This document shows positions 16,307 to 23,835 of a stretch of DNA of 64,000 nt, piece by piece. Each line of letters starts with the position of its first letter. The stretch's first letter is position 1. The translations under genes were made by a program, and so were the position numbers. Below the pieces are notes generated by a model, which made no database searches, was not told the DNA's origin, and saw only the letters and a list, made by a program, of their open reading frames with translations. The DNA is taken from positions 62,001-126,000 of the forward strand of contig CAWFHL010000001.1 in the NCBI GenBank assembly GCA_963815645.1, in the 5' to 3' direction. This stretch comes from JBBRHQ01 sp963815645. GTDB taxonomy: Bacteria; Actinomycetota; Thermoleophilia; Solirubrobacterales; 70-9.

Positions 16307-18841
16307 TCAGCGAACGACCAGGTTGACCAGCTTGCCCGGGACCACGACTCGCTTGACGACCTGTTTGCCGTCGAGGTGGCGGCGGACATTGGGGCTGGCG
16401 TTGGCGAGCTCGATCAGGGCCGCCTCGGATGCCTCCGCGGGCGCCTCGACCCGGTCGCGGAGCTTGCCGTTCACCTGGACGGCCACGGTCACCGTCTCGC
16501 TGACCAGCAGGGCCGGGTCGGCCTGCGGCCAGGGCTGCTCGTTGAGGCGCTCGCCGCCGCCGAGGCGTTCGTAGACCTCGCTGCCGAGATGGGGGGCGAA
16601 CGGCTGGATCAGCGAGGCGGCGGTGCGAGCGGCGAAGACCAGGGACGCGACTCCGGCGGGTTCGCCGAGCAGGCTCTGTTTGAGCCGGTAGGCATCGTTG
16701 ACCAACTCCATCACGGCGGCGATCACCGTGTTGAACTGGAAGCCGCGCTCGAAGTCGCGGGTCGCCTTGTCAATCGCCCAGTGCGCTTTGCGCCTCAGCG
16801 CCAGCGCATCGCCTTCGGCGCTCTCGCCGCCGTGCTCCCGGCCCTCGGCTGCCTCCGCGACTTCGGCGCCCAACCGCCACAGCCTCGCCAGGAAGCGGTG
16901 GACGCCCTCGACTCCCTCATCGGTCCAGTCGCCGCCACGCTCGGGTGGGCCCATGAAGCAGATGTAGGTGCGGGCGCTGTCGGCGCCGTAGCGCTCGACG
17001 ATCTCGGCTGGGCTGACCGTGTTGCCACGCGACTTTGACATCTTCGCCCCGTCACGGGTGATCATCCCCTGGGCGAAGAGGTTCGCGAACGGCTCCTCGA
17101 GGTCGAGGTGGCCCATGTCGGTGAGCGCCTTGGTGAAGAACCTCGCGTACATCAGGTGCAGGATCGCGTGCTCGACCCCGCCGATGTACTGGTCGACGGG
17201 CATCCAGTAACCGGCTACCTCGCCGTCCCAGGGGGCCTTCTCGTTGCGAGGGTCGAGGTAGCGCAGGAAGTACCAGGAGGAGTCAACGAAGGTGTCCATG
17301 GTGTCGGTCTCGCGGCGGGCCGGCCCGCCGCATTCCGGGCAATCCGTGGCCACCCAATCCTCCGCCGCCGCCAGCGGGCTGCGCCCCTGCGGCGAGTAGT
17401 CATCGACGTCGGGCAGGAGCACCGGCAGCTGCTCGTCAGGGACCGGAACGGCGCCGCACTTCTCGCAGTAGACGACCGGGATCGGAGCCCCCCAGTAGCG
17501 CTGGCGTGACACCAGCCAATCGCGCAGCCGGTAGTTGACCGCTTCGGAGCCGCGGCCCTGATCCTCGAGCCAGCCGACGATCTCCTCGAACGCTTCGCGG
17601 TTGCCCATCCCGTCGAACTGCCCGGAGTTGACCATCTGACCGTCGCCGACGTAGGGGAGCTCGGCATCATCCTGCACGGGTCGGGTCCCTCCTGAATCCG
17701 CGGCGGCGCTCTCGGCGCTGCCGCGCCTTGATTGGCGTATGACCTGCCTCACAGGCAGGTCATACGCCTGGGCGAAGTCGTAATCGCGCTGGTCGTGAGC
17801 GGGCACCGCCATCAAGGCGCCCGTGCCGTAATCCATCAGCACGTAGTCGGAGACGAACACCGGGATCTCCCCGCCGTTGACGGGGTTGGTCACGGTGCGC
17901 CCGACCGCCACTCCGGTCTTCGGCCGGCCCTCGTCGCCGCGCTCCTCCACGGCCTCCCGGGCGACCTGGTTGACGTAGTCGCGAACGGCGCCCTCGGCGG
18001 CGCTGCCGGCGGCCATCGCCTCCAGCTCGGGGTGCTCGGGGGCGAGGACGAAGAAGGTCGCGCCGAACAGCGTGTCCGGGCGGGTTGTGAAGACGGGGAA
18101 ATCGATCCCCAGCTCCTCGCAGCGAAAGGTCACCTCGGCGCCCTCGGAGCGCCCGATCCAGTTGCGCTGCATGGTGATCACGTGCTCGGGCCAGCTCTCC
18201 AGGCGGTCGAAGTCGGCCAGCAGGCGCTCCGCATAATCGGTGATCCGGAAGAACCACTGCTCCAGGTTTCGCTGCTCCACCGGCGTGCCGCAGCGCTCGC
18301 AGCGTCCTTCGATCACCTGCTCGTGGGCGAGCACGGTGGCGTCCTTGGGGCACCACTGCACCGGCGCCATCGCCCGGTATGCGAGGCCCTGCTCAAACAG
18401 CCGCAGGAATATCCACTGGGTCCAGCGGTAGTAGTCCGGGGAGTGGGTGGAGATCTCGCGGTTCCAGTCGAGCGAGATGCCCCACTCCCGGAACTGCCGC
18501 CGGAAGGACTCGATCGATGACTCGGTCGCGGCGCGGGGGTGCTCTCCGGTCTTGATCGCGTTGTTCTCGGCCGGCAGCCCGAATGAGTCGTAGCCCATCG
18601 GGTGGATCACCTCGAAACCGTGGCGGCGGCGGAAATGGGCGATCGCATCTCCGACCGCGTAAGTCTTCAGATGCCCGACGTGCGGCTCTCCCGAGGGGTA
18701 GGGCAGCATCTCGAGCACATAAGCCTTGGGCCGGTCCGCCTCGAAGCCCGGCTGGCCGGGATTGGCCACCTCCCAGGTGCCCTCGTCAGCCCAGATCCGC
18801 TGCCACTTGGCCTCGATCGCGCCTGCGTCGTATCGCTCCAC
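16307..18841 (-). CDS. leuS: Leucyl-tRNA synthetase
   Basis: An 844-residue class I synthetase that charges tRNA-Leu. The HIGH motif is HVGH in YPSGEPHVGHLKTYAVGD; the KMSKS motif is intact in GAKMSKSRGNTVSP; the CP1 editing domain includes TTRPDTLFGATFFVLAPEH and GTGALMAVPAHDQRDYDF; a zinc-type CEKCGAVPVPD insert and the anticodon-binding C-terminus follow. The start is GTG at 18839-18841 (MERYDAGAIEAKW); the open frame upstream runs into a repeat element. Unusually, the coding sequence after the editing motif contains a perfect 16-bp inverted repeat (17734-17768) followed by a low-complexity Ser/Ala stretch longer than in the homologues I know. Confidence 0.96.
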   Translation of the reverse strand: MERYDAGAIEAKWQRIWADEGTWEVANPGQPGFEADRPKAYVLEMLPYPSGEPHVGHLKTYAVGDAIAHFRRRHGFEVIHPMGYDSFGLPAENNAIKTGEHPRAATESSIESFRRQFREWGISLDWNREISTHSPDYYRWTQWIFLRLFEQGLAYRAMAPVQWCPKDATVLAHEQVIEGRCERCGTPVEQRNLEQWFFRITDYAERLLADFDRLESWPEHVITMQRNWIGRSEGAEVTFRCEELGIDFPVFTTRPDTLFGATFFVLAPEHPELEAMAAGSAAEGAVRDYVNQVAREAVEERGDEGRPKTGVAVGRTVTNPVNGGEIPVFVSDYVLMDYGTGALMAVPAHDQRDYDFAQAYDLPVRQVIRQSRRGSAESAAADSGGTRPVQDDAELPYVGDGQMVNSGQFDGMGNREAFEEIVGWLEDQGRGSEAVNYRLRDWLVSRQRYWGAPIPVVYCEKCGAVPVPDEQLPVLLPDVDDYSPQGRSPLAAAEDWVATDCPECGGPARRETDTMDTFVDSSWYFLRYLDPRNEKAPWDGEVAGYWMPVDQYIGGVEHAILHLMYARFFTKALTDMGHLDLEEPFANLFAQGMITRDGAKMSKSRGNTVSPAEIVERYGADSARTYICFMGPPERGGDWTDEGVEGVHRFLARLWRLGAEVAEAAEGREHGGESAEGDALALRRKAHWAIDKATRDFERGFQFNTVIAAVMELVNDAYRLKQSLLGEPAGVASLVFAARTAASLIQPFAPHLGSEVYERLGGGERLNEQPWPQADPALLVSETVTVAVQVNGKLRDRVEAPAEASEAALIELANASPNVRRHLDGKQVVKRVVVPGKLVNLVVR
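17734..17768 (-). repeat. Perfect 16-bp inverted repeat inside leuS
   Basis: Arms GGCGTATGACCTGCCT (17734-17749) and AGGCAGGTCATACGCC (17753-17768) match at all 16 positions around a CAC loop. In leuS it encodes AYDLPVRQVI, at the end of the editing domain. Arms of this length are not expected by chance in 64 kb. On the minus strand its core TGACCTGCCTGTG differs by one base from TGACATGCCTGTG in the repeats at 55.8 kb, a weak hint of common origin. Confidence 0.8.
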
Positions 18842-18885
18842 GGCGGCGATCTTACGAGGCTGCTGAACCCGGAAGGACCGACGCC

Positions 18886-18981
18886 TCCTCCGGCGGGTGG
18901 CATGGATGGGAGGACCCATTGCCGAGCACCCGCCGTGGAGCGCAGGCAATGGTGGGTCCCATCCATGACAGGACCCGCCGG
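18886..18981. repeat. Palindromic intergenic element, copy 1 (before leuS)
   Basis: A 96 bp element, nearly identical to 27598-27694. The outer stem is CCGGCGGGT with ACCCGCCGG. The inner stem is CATGGATG with CATCCATG, then GGACCC with GGGTCC, then ATTGCC with GGCAAT, the last two separated by 3-base bulges. The top loop contains a second ACCCGCC that could pair with the outer GGCGGGT instead, so two folds are possible. It begins 44 bp before the leuS start and ends 15 bp after the stop of the VOC gene. The arms carry an indel that is compensated between copies (see findings). Confidence 0.9.
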
Positions 18982-18996
18982 CGGAGGCGTTGATCC

Positions 18997-19353
18997 CTAG
19001 GACTCAGCCCGCTGCCAGACGCCGACTACGTGGCCCTCCGGGTCGCTGAAGTGGGCGATCTTGCCCGCGGCCGGTAGCTCCATCGGGCCCATCTCCCGCT
19101 TGCCGCCGAGGGACTCGGCCTTCGACAGGGCGGCGTCGATGTCTTCTACCGAGACGTAGAAGATGACGTGGCCGGGGTGGCCGTCGGGGGCTTGGCCGAT
19201 ACCGCCCGGTATGCCGCCCTCCGCCGCCTCGACGCCGGTATATGGCATCCCCTCCATGTCGTTTAGCTTCCATTCGAAGAGCTGCGAGTAAAAGCCCTTC
19301 AGCGCGTCGCGGTCCTTGCCCGCGACCTCGAACCAGGTGACTCCGCTTGCCAT
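18997..19353 (-). CDS. VOC family (glyoxalase/bleomycin-resistance fold) protein
   Basis: A 118-residue single VOC protein with two beta-alpha-beta-beta-beta modules: VTWFEVAGKDRDALKGFYSQLF opens the first and VIFYVSVEDIDAALSKAESLGG the second, ending in the usual HFSDPEGHVVGVWQ. Metal and substrate are unknown. A good ribosome-binding site (AAGGAGAA) precedes the ATG. It is the third gene of the ArsR/AHSA1/VOC run, so probably induced together with them. Confidence 0.85.
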   Translation of the reverse strand: MASGVTWFEVAGKDRDALKGFYSQLFEWKLNDMEGMPYTGVEAAEGGIPGGIGQAPDGHPGHVIFYVSVEDIDAALSKAESLGGKREMGPMELPAAGKIAHFSDPEGHVVGVWQRAES

Positions 19354-19387
19354 CTCGATTCTCCTTTCGTTGTTCCTTCGTGGCCGA

Positions 19388-19858
19388 CTAGCTGCCCGCC
19401 CGCTCGGGGTCCGCCCAGGGGTCCCCGCCGGGGTCCCCGCCGGCGGCGACGATGCAGAGCCGATCGATGTAGTGCCTCCACCCCTCGCGATGCGAGCTGG
19501 CCGAGTCCTCGTTCGGCAGGTCGCGGTGAACGAGGCGGACCGTTGTCGCGTCGCCGTCCGGCTCGAGCGTCACCTCCACGGTGCTGCTGCCGGGCTCGAC
19601 GACGCTCTCCCCCCTTTCCCAGCCGAAGCTGAAGACGACCCTTCGTGGAGGATCCACCTCGAGGAACGAGCCGGAGGCGATGCTCCGCCCATTGACGTCG
19701 CAGTGAAAGAGACCGCCCGGCTTGGGATCGAGCTGGGCCTTGCGCCCCATCCACTGAATCATCTTGTCGGGCTCGGTGAAGAAGCCGAAGATGGCCTCAG
19801 GGCTTGCCTCGACCCTTGTCTCCATCTCGACCACGGCGGTTGTCCCTGTGCTTGGCAT
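19388..19858 (-). CDS. SRPBCC (AHSA1-type) domain protein
   Basis: A 156-residue START-like hydrophobic-cavity protein of the Hsp90-ATPase-activator-homologue type: VEMETRVEASPEAIFGFFTEPDKMIQWMG, a central FHCDVNGRSIASGSFLEVDPPRRVVFSFGW, and a C-terminal HREGWRHYIDRLCIVAAGG. AHSA1 proteins paired with an ArsR regulator are common in actinobacteria. Its start (with AGGAGGA just upstream) lies inside the 3' end of the arsR gene, a 62 bp overlap. Confidence 0.85.
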   Translation of the reverse strand: MPSTGTTAVVEMETRVEASPEAIFGFFTEPDKMIQWMGRKAQLDPKPGGLFHCDVNGRSIASGSFLEVDPPRRVVFSFGWERGESVVEPGSSTVEVTLEPDGDATTVRLVHRDLPNEDSASSHREGWRHYIDRLCIVAAGGDPGGDPWADPERAGS

Positions 19859-20201
19859 TCCTGTTCCTCCTTTGCTGTTCGAGCTCGGCGGCGAGCTTCA
19901 GCCGCTCGAGACGATCTGTCCAGAAATTCTCGATGAAGTCGCGGAGGCCCACCATCGCCTCGGGCCGGGCGCGGTAGAGGCGACGGGTTCCCTCGCGGCG
20001 CTCGGCCAGCAGACCGGCGTCGCGGAGGACCGCGATGTGCTGGGAGACCGCCGGGCGGCTGATCTCGAAGCCGGCGGCGATCTCACCGGCGCTCAGCTCT
20101 GCATCACGGGTCAGCGAGAGGATCTGCCGCCGCCGCGGCTCGGCGATCGCCCGGGCGACCAGATCCGTCATCTGCGCGTCCCGTTCGGTGAGCTCCATCA
20201 T
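19797..20201 (-). CDS. ArsR family winged-helix regulator
   Basis: A 134-residue repressor-type protein. MTDLVARAIAEPRRRQILSLT and the recognition helix region GFEISRPAVSQHIAVLRDAGLL, then the wing REGTRRLYRA, are typical of the ArsR/SmtB fold. No CxC metal site is seen in the DNA-binding helix, so a non-metal signal is likely. The C-terminal ~30 residues are an Arg/Lys/Asp-rich tail that overlaps the next gene. A 12-bp palindrome 20 bp before its start suggests autoregulation of the ArsR-AHSA1-VOC operon. Confidence 0.88.
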   Translation of the reverse strand: MMELTERDAQMTDLVARAIAEPRRRQILSLTRDAELSAGEIAAGFEISRPAVSQHIAVLRDAGLLAERREGTRRLYRARPEAMVGLRDFIENFWTDRLERLKLAAELEQQRRNRNAKHRDNRRGRDGDKGRGKP

Positions 20202-20220
20202 GGCCCATAGGTAAGCAGAT

Positions 20221-20232
20221 ACTTACGTAAGT
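20221..20232. promoter_or_regulatory. Perfect palindrome ACTTACGTAAGT, probable ArsR operator
   Basis: A 12-bp perfect dyad, in the context ATACTTACGTAAGTGTC, 20 bp upstream of the arsR start codon. ArsR-family operators are typically short A/T-containing dyads over the promoter of their own gene. It is also the most AT-rich spot of the neighbourhood, which fits a promoter. Confidence 0.55.
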
Positions 20233-20259
20233 GTCAAGTTACAGAGCCCAACCATGGGC

Positions 20260-20358
20260 TCAGGCACGTCGTTGCGTCAACCGCAGGCCCGACCAATCCT
20301 CGTCGATCGCGCAGACTTTGCTGTCGACGAGGCCGGCGCCGAGCGCGATCGCACGCAC
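20260..20358 (-). CDS. Candidate small ORF or gene remnant
   Basis: 32 codons from GTG at 20356-20358: MRAIALGAGLVDSKVCAIDE followed by DWSGLRLTQRRA. The third positions are strongly GC-biased as in real genes, and the sequence reads like the C-terminal tail of a larger protein. I recognise no family. The space between the SpoIIM-like gene and arsR (about 190 bp) holds nothing else. It may be a remnant. Confidence 0.3.
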   Translation of the reverse strand: MRAIALGAGLVDSKVCAIDEDWSGLRLTQRRA

Positions 20359-20389
20359 CTCGCCTGGACCAGGCGGATGTAGCCGTCGC

Positions 20390-21121
20390 TCAGGGACCCC
20401 ACATGTCGAGTGTATGCGGGCCGTTCGGCGACATCGCCTCGAGGATGTGGGGCCAGACGTAGACCTCGACCAGGGAACAGGCCAGCAGGACGGGGACCGC
20501 GATCAGGACCGTGATAACTGTCGCGGCGAGCAGCTGGTTCCACTCTCCGCGGCGGCTTGCGATCAGCCAGGCGGCGAGGGGCAGGAAGAGCGCCATCAGC
20601 TCGGGCACAGCGTGCGGTATCACGCTGAGGATCAGCTGCCCGCGGGAGATATCGAGCTGGGAGGAGATGGTCGCGCCCTGGAAGCCGAGGTAGAAGGCCT
20701 GGGTGGTGAGCGAGAAGAGGGTGACGGCCGCGACGAAGACGATCGCCAGCTCGCCCGCCTTGACGTGGACCCAGCGGGAGAATCCGCTCCGCCGCGCTGC
20801 GGCGATCGGCATCGAGGCGCCGGCGATGAACCCGGCGACACAGGCCGTCGCGTGCAGAGCCAGGACGAGCGAGTTGCGGAACAGGATCGGCGCCAGATCC
20901 CCGGGCTCGGCCGGCTCGGTGAGGCCAGCGAGGTGGATCGGCGTCAGGTCCGGGGTGAGCAGGCCGGATACGACCCAGACCGCGCCCAGCAGGGTGAGCG
21001 CGATCGCCAGGCTGAGGGCGAGCCATCCGCGCAGGACCGGCCAGGGGTCATCGCTCCAACGCTCGAAGGTCGAGCGCGTCGCCCGGACCCCTTCGGTGAA
21101 TACGTACTGGTTGGCGCTCAC
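20390..21121 (-). CDS. SpoIIM/DUF95-like membrane protein
   Basis: A 243-residue membrane protein with about five helices. Around residue 80, ILFRNSLVLALHATACVAGFIAGA matches the stage II sporulation M (DUF95) pattern (N-x-x-V/L-A-L). A second motif, LSVIPHAVPELMALFLPLAAW, is the conserved PHG/PE-type segment. In non-sporulating actinobacteria these proteins are of unknown role, often beside an RDD protein, which is not present here. The neighbour upstream is the repeat protein. Confidence 0.7.
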   Translation of the reverse strand: MSANQYVFTEGVRATRSTFERWSDDPWPVLRGWLALSLAIALTLLGAVWVVSGLLTPDLTPIHLAGLTEPAEPGDLAPILFRNSLVLALHATACVAGFIAGASMPIAAARRSGFSRWVHVKAGELAIVFVAAVTLFSLTTQAFYLGFQGATISSQLDISRGQLILSVIPHAVPELMALFLPLAAWLIASRRGEWNQLLAATVITVLIAVPVLLACSLVEVYVWPHILEAMSPNGPHTLDMWGP

Positions 21122-21169
21122 CGGGGGTTCATCGGCAACCCGGCGCGGGGGTTTGAGCCGGCGGCAGGC

Positions 21170-21817
21170 TCAGCAGGCGACGATCAGGTGGAAGTCGTTG
21201 TCCTCGACGTCATCGAAGGTGTAGCCCTTGCGATAGATCGTCACACCGACCTCTTGGTCGTTGTTGCTGTAGTTCATCCGTGCCTGCGCGGTCGCGCCGG
21301 CGCCGATCACGCCCGGCCCGAATCCGAAGCCGACGCTCGCCACGGCCACGCATCCCTTGAGGCTGCGATTGAACTTGACGTAGTACTGGCCGGTGCCCGA
21401 TCTCCCCGCGCTTGTAACTCCCGCTGACTCATACAGGGTTCCGCTCGAGCTGACATGCGCGAACAGCCGCGGCATCGCGGCGGTTGGGTCGAGATCCTCG
21501 GACTCCACCGAGAAGTCCTTCAGCTCCCGGCTGCCCACGGCCCCGGGGAAGATGTGATCCGAGTTGACCGCGTTGGCCTGGATCTCCTCAGGTCCGACCG
21601 AGCCGGGCTTCAGCTTCTGCTGGCCTACGCTGTGCGGCTTCAGTTGGTTCGAGCCGACGCTGTTGAATTTGAGCTGGTGGGTGCCGACGCTGCGCGCAGG
21701 AATCTTCAGCGCCGCATACGAGGCGCCGCCCAAGGCGATGAAGACGGCAATCGTCGCCATCACGTTCGCGTAGGTAAGGCGCGGACGAAATCTCCCTGCC
21801 ATCTGCTTCCCCCACAC
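21170..21817 (-). CDS. Exported protein with seven SVG..QLK decapeptide repeats
   Basis: A 215-residue secreted or membrane-anchored protein. After RFRPRLTYANVMATIAVFIA (a hydrophobic anchor or signal, residues 10-36) come seven exact 10-residue repeats (residues 41-110) of the form xSVGxxxLKx (for example RSVGTHQLKF and NSVGSNQLKP). They probably coil as a short beta-solenoid. The C-terminal ~100 residues form a separate beta-rich domain with two cysteines. I associate this architecture with Thermoleophilia. The GTG start at 21815-21817 has GGAGG 7 bases upstream; ATG at 21800-21802 is a second option. Confidence 0.75.
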   Translation of the reverse strand: MWGKQMAGRFRPRLTYANVMATIAVFIALGGASYAALKIPARSVGTHQLKFNSVGSNQLKPHSVGQQKLKPGSVGPEEIQANAVNSDHIFPGAVGSRELKDFSVESEDLDPTAAMPRLFAHVSSSGTLYESAGVTSAGRSGTGQYYVKFNRSLKGCVAVASVGFGFGPGVIGAGATAQARMNYSNNDQEVGVTIYRKGYTFDDVEDNDFHLIVAC

Positions 21818-21906
21818 CTCAAATCCTCCGTTCCGAGAGGGACCAGCGTAGCCTGCGACCGATCCTCGCGCAACTTCACGGAGAGTGGAAACCGGCCCAA
21901 CCTGAG

Positions 21907-21979
21907 TGGAGCTGACGGGACTCGAACCCGTGACCTACGCGCTGCCAGCGCGTCGCTCTTCCAGCTGAGCTACAGCCCC
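21907..21979 (-). tRNA. tRNA-Ala(GGC)
   Basis: 73 bases that fold as a full cloverleaf. The acceptor GGGGCTG pairs with CAGCTCC (one G-U); the D arm has AGCTGGAAGAGC; the anticodon stem ACGCG/CGCGT encloses loop CTGGCAG with anticodon GGC (Ala); the T arm has GGTTCGAGTCCC. The discriminator is A. CCA is not encoded. It lies alone between the divIVA-like gene and the repeat-protein gene. Confidence 0.95.
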
Positions 21980-22045
21980 AAGCGTGGTGCGGCGATGGAC
22001 GAAGTTATAGCGGCCCCTGGCGCGGAGATGGCGATCGAGCCGAAC

Positions 22046-22765
22046 CTAGGCCGCGCGCTGCTGCGGATCCTGCTCATCGTCCACGTCAAGGACGACGCTG
22101 TCGCCGGCGCTGTGGCGCACCCTGAACTCCAGGGGCGAGCGTTCCCCCAGCTCGCGGAGCAGCTCGACGGGCTCGTCCAGGCGCACCGAGAGGGTCGCGC
22201 GGCCTTCGGAGAAGCGCTCGACCGAGATCTCCGAGGTGGCATCGATCTGGGCCGCCGCATCCTCGAAGGAGACCAGCTGCGAGAAGTCTCCCAGCGGGCC
22301 GATCTGGACCTTGACCAGGCCCTCGAACAGCTCGTGAGCCTCGACCCCGGAGGCGTGGCCGTTCCCGTTGGGGGCAGTCGCCACCTGGGAGAACCCCGCG
22401 GACCCGCTTCCGGTCTCGGCCTCTACACCGATCCGGCCTGCAAGGTCCTGGACCTTCTTGCTCACCTCGACGGCCTCCCGCAGGGCCTTCATCCGGATCC
22501 GGGTCGCCTGGCCCCGCGCCTGTGCTTGGACCTCCTCGAGCCGCAGGGAAATCGACTCGATCGACGCCAGGCTGCGGTGATGGCGGTCATTGGCGAGGCG
22601 GAGCGCCTCCTGGAGGTCGCGGATCTCGCGCTCGCGCTCGACGATCAGGCCCGACATGTAGGCGAGCTGGCGATCGAGCTCGCCGACCTTCTCGTTCCAA
22701 GCAGCGACGGCCGCATCGACTTCGCTGCGGCGGTAGCCGAGGAGCGCCCTCTGGAAGCTACCCAT
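22046..22765 (-). CDS. DivIVA-like N-terminus fused to an alpha/beta C-terminal domain
   Basis: A 239-residue protein. The start MGSFQRALLGYRRSEVDAAV resembles the DivIVA membrane-curvature motif (F-x-x-A-x-x-G-Y-x-x-x-E-V-D). A long coiled coil (about residues 30-105) and a Gly/Ser/Asn linker (about 118-145) follow. The C-terminal domain (about 150-230) begins LVKVQIGPLGDFSQLVSFED and ends in SPLEFRVRHSAGDSVVLDV. I have seen such a domain only as a predicted ligand or partner domain. Being last in the mreB-to-rsfS block it probably acts at growth sites. ATG at 22763-22765 was chosen; the frame is open 11 codons further. Confidence 0.7.
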   Translation of the reverse strand: MGSFQRALLGYRRSEVDAAVAAWNEKVGELDRQLAYMSGLIVEREREIRDLQEALRLANDRHHRSLASIESISLRLEEVQAQARGQATRIRMKALREAVEVSKKVQDLAGRIGVEAETGSGSAGFSQVATAPNGNGHASGVEAHELFEGLVKVQIGPLGDFSQLVSFEDAAAQIDATSEISVERFSEGRATLSVRLDEPVELLRELGERSPLEFRVRHSAGDSVVLDVDDEQDPQQRAA

Positions 22766-22837
22766 GGGCGACACCGTAGGTGGGCCTCCGGACGGCAATT
22801 CGCACCACCCCTTGAGCCCGGCGAACGCCTGTTCGAA

Positions 22838-23224
22838 TCAGGCGCTGGCAGCCCGCGGCCGCCGGCCCGGCAGCTCCAGCTCTACCCGTGGAGCATCGCG
22901 CCACAGCTCCTCCAGCCGGTAGCGCTCCCGTGCATCCGTCGTCAGCACGTGCAGGACGCAATCGAGATAGTCGAGAACGACCCATCCAGCGGCCCCGTCG
23001 CCCTCGACCTGGCCCGGGATCAGCTCCTCGTCCTTCTTCAGCCGAACCCGGACCTCGTCGGTGATCGCCTTCGCCTGGCGCTCGTTCCCGGCTGTGCAGA
23101 TCACCAGGTAGTCGGTGTAGGAGACCAGCTCGCGCATGTCGAGGGCGACGATCTCAGCGGCCTTCTTCGAGTCGGCCAGCTCGGCCAGGCGCAGCGCCAG
23201 CATCTCCGATGACGGTCTGCTCAT
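22838..23224 (-). CDS. rsfS: Ribosomal silencing factor RsfS
   Basis: 128 residues. RsfS binds uL14 (L14) and blocks subunit joining in starvation. Conserved segments are KKAAEIVALDMRELVSYTDYLVICTAGN, GDGAAGWVVLDYLDCVLHVL and RYRLEELWRDAP. The ATG overlaps the nadD stop (ATGA), the usual nadD-rsfS pairing. Length is slightly above normal because of a short Arg/Pro-rich tail. Confidence 0.95.
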   Translation of the reverse strand: MSRPSSEMLALRLAELADSKKAAEIVALDMRELVSYTDYLVICTAGNERQAKAITDEVRVRLKKDEELIPGQVEGDGAAGWVVLDYLDCVLHVLTTDARERYRLEELWRDAPRVELELPGRRPRAASA

Positions 23225-23835
23225 CCCGAATAGACCCCTCGCTCCTCGATGAATCGCGCAACCGGCTGGGCAACCAGGTAGCGCAGCGGCCGCCCGGACG
23301 CCGCCCGCTCGCGGACCGCGGAGGAAGAGACGCCGAACTGGGGCATCTCCAGCATCGTCGCCCGGTCGAGCGCGTCGAGGCTTCGCAGGACCGCCGCAAC
23401 CTCAGCGTCCGAGACTCCGGCCCGGCGGGCGACCGCGAGACGCGCCCCCTGGACCACCCGCTCGGGCTGGTGCCAGCTCTCGAGCCCGACAGCAGCGTCG
23501 GCGCCCATCACGAACACCAGGTCGGTGTTTCCCCTCTCCTCGGCAAGCTTCTCCAAGGTCTCAGACGTGTAGGACGGCCCGTCTCGCTCGACCTCCACCG
23601 TGGACACGGTGAAGCGGGCATCTTCGGAGGCGGCGAGCCGGGTCATAGCCAGCCTGATCTCCTTCCCGGGGTCATCGGCGATCCGCTTGTGGGGCGCCTG
23701 CCCGGTCGGGACGAGAACCACCTCGGAGAGTCCGAGCTGCCAGAGCGCCTCCTGGGCCAGCGCCAGGTGGCCCAGATGCGGAGGGTTGAAGGCCGAGCCG
23801 AGGACGCCGATTCCGGCACCCGGCCCGCTAGCCAC
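23221..23835 (-). CDS. nadD: Nicotinate-nucleotide adenylyltransferase
   Basis: 204 residues; forms deamido-NAD from nicotinate mononucleotide and ATP. The nucleotide-binding motif is VLGSAFNPPHLGHLALAQEA with the two His of the HxGH signature, and the second ATP motif is FGVSSSAVRERAASG. It overlaps proA by 8 bp and rsfS by 4 bp, so the three are one translational unit. Confidence 0.95.
   Translation of the reverse strand: MASGPGAGIGVLGSAFNPPHLGHLALAQEALWQLGLSEVVLVPTGQAPHKRIADDPGKEIRLAMTRLAASEDARFTVSTVEVERDGPSYTSETLEKLAEERGNTDLVFVMGADAAVGLESWHQPERVVQGARLAVARRAGVSDAEVAAVLRSLDALDRATMLEMPQFGVSSSAVRERAASGRPLRYLVAQPVARFIEERGVYSG

Noticed and set aside
18842..18996. T-box riboswitch in front of leuS
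   Set aside because: The leader contains a large hairpin, but the same element stands before obgE, and I see no T-box consensus (such as AGGGTGGNACCGCG) or leucine specifier loop.
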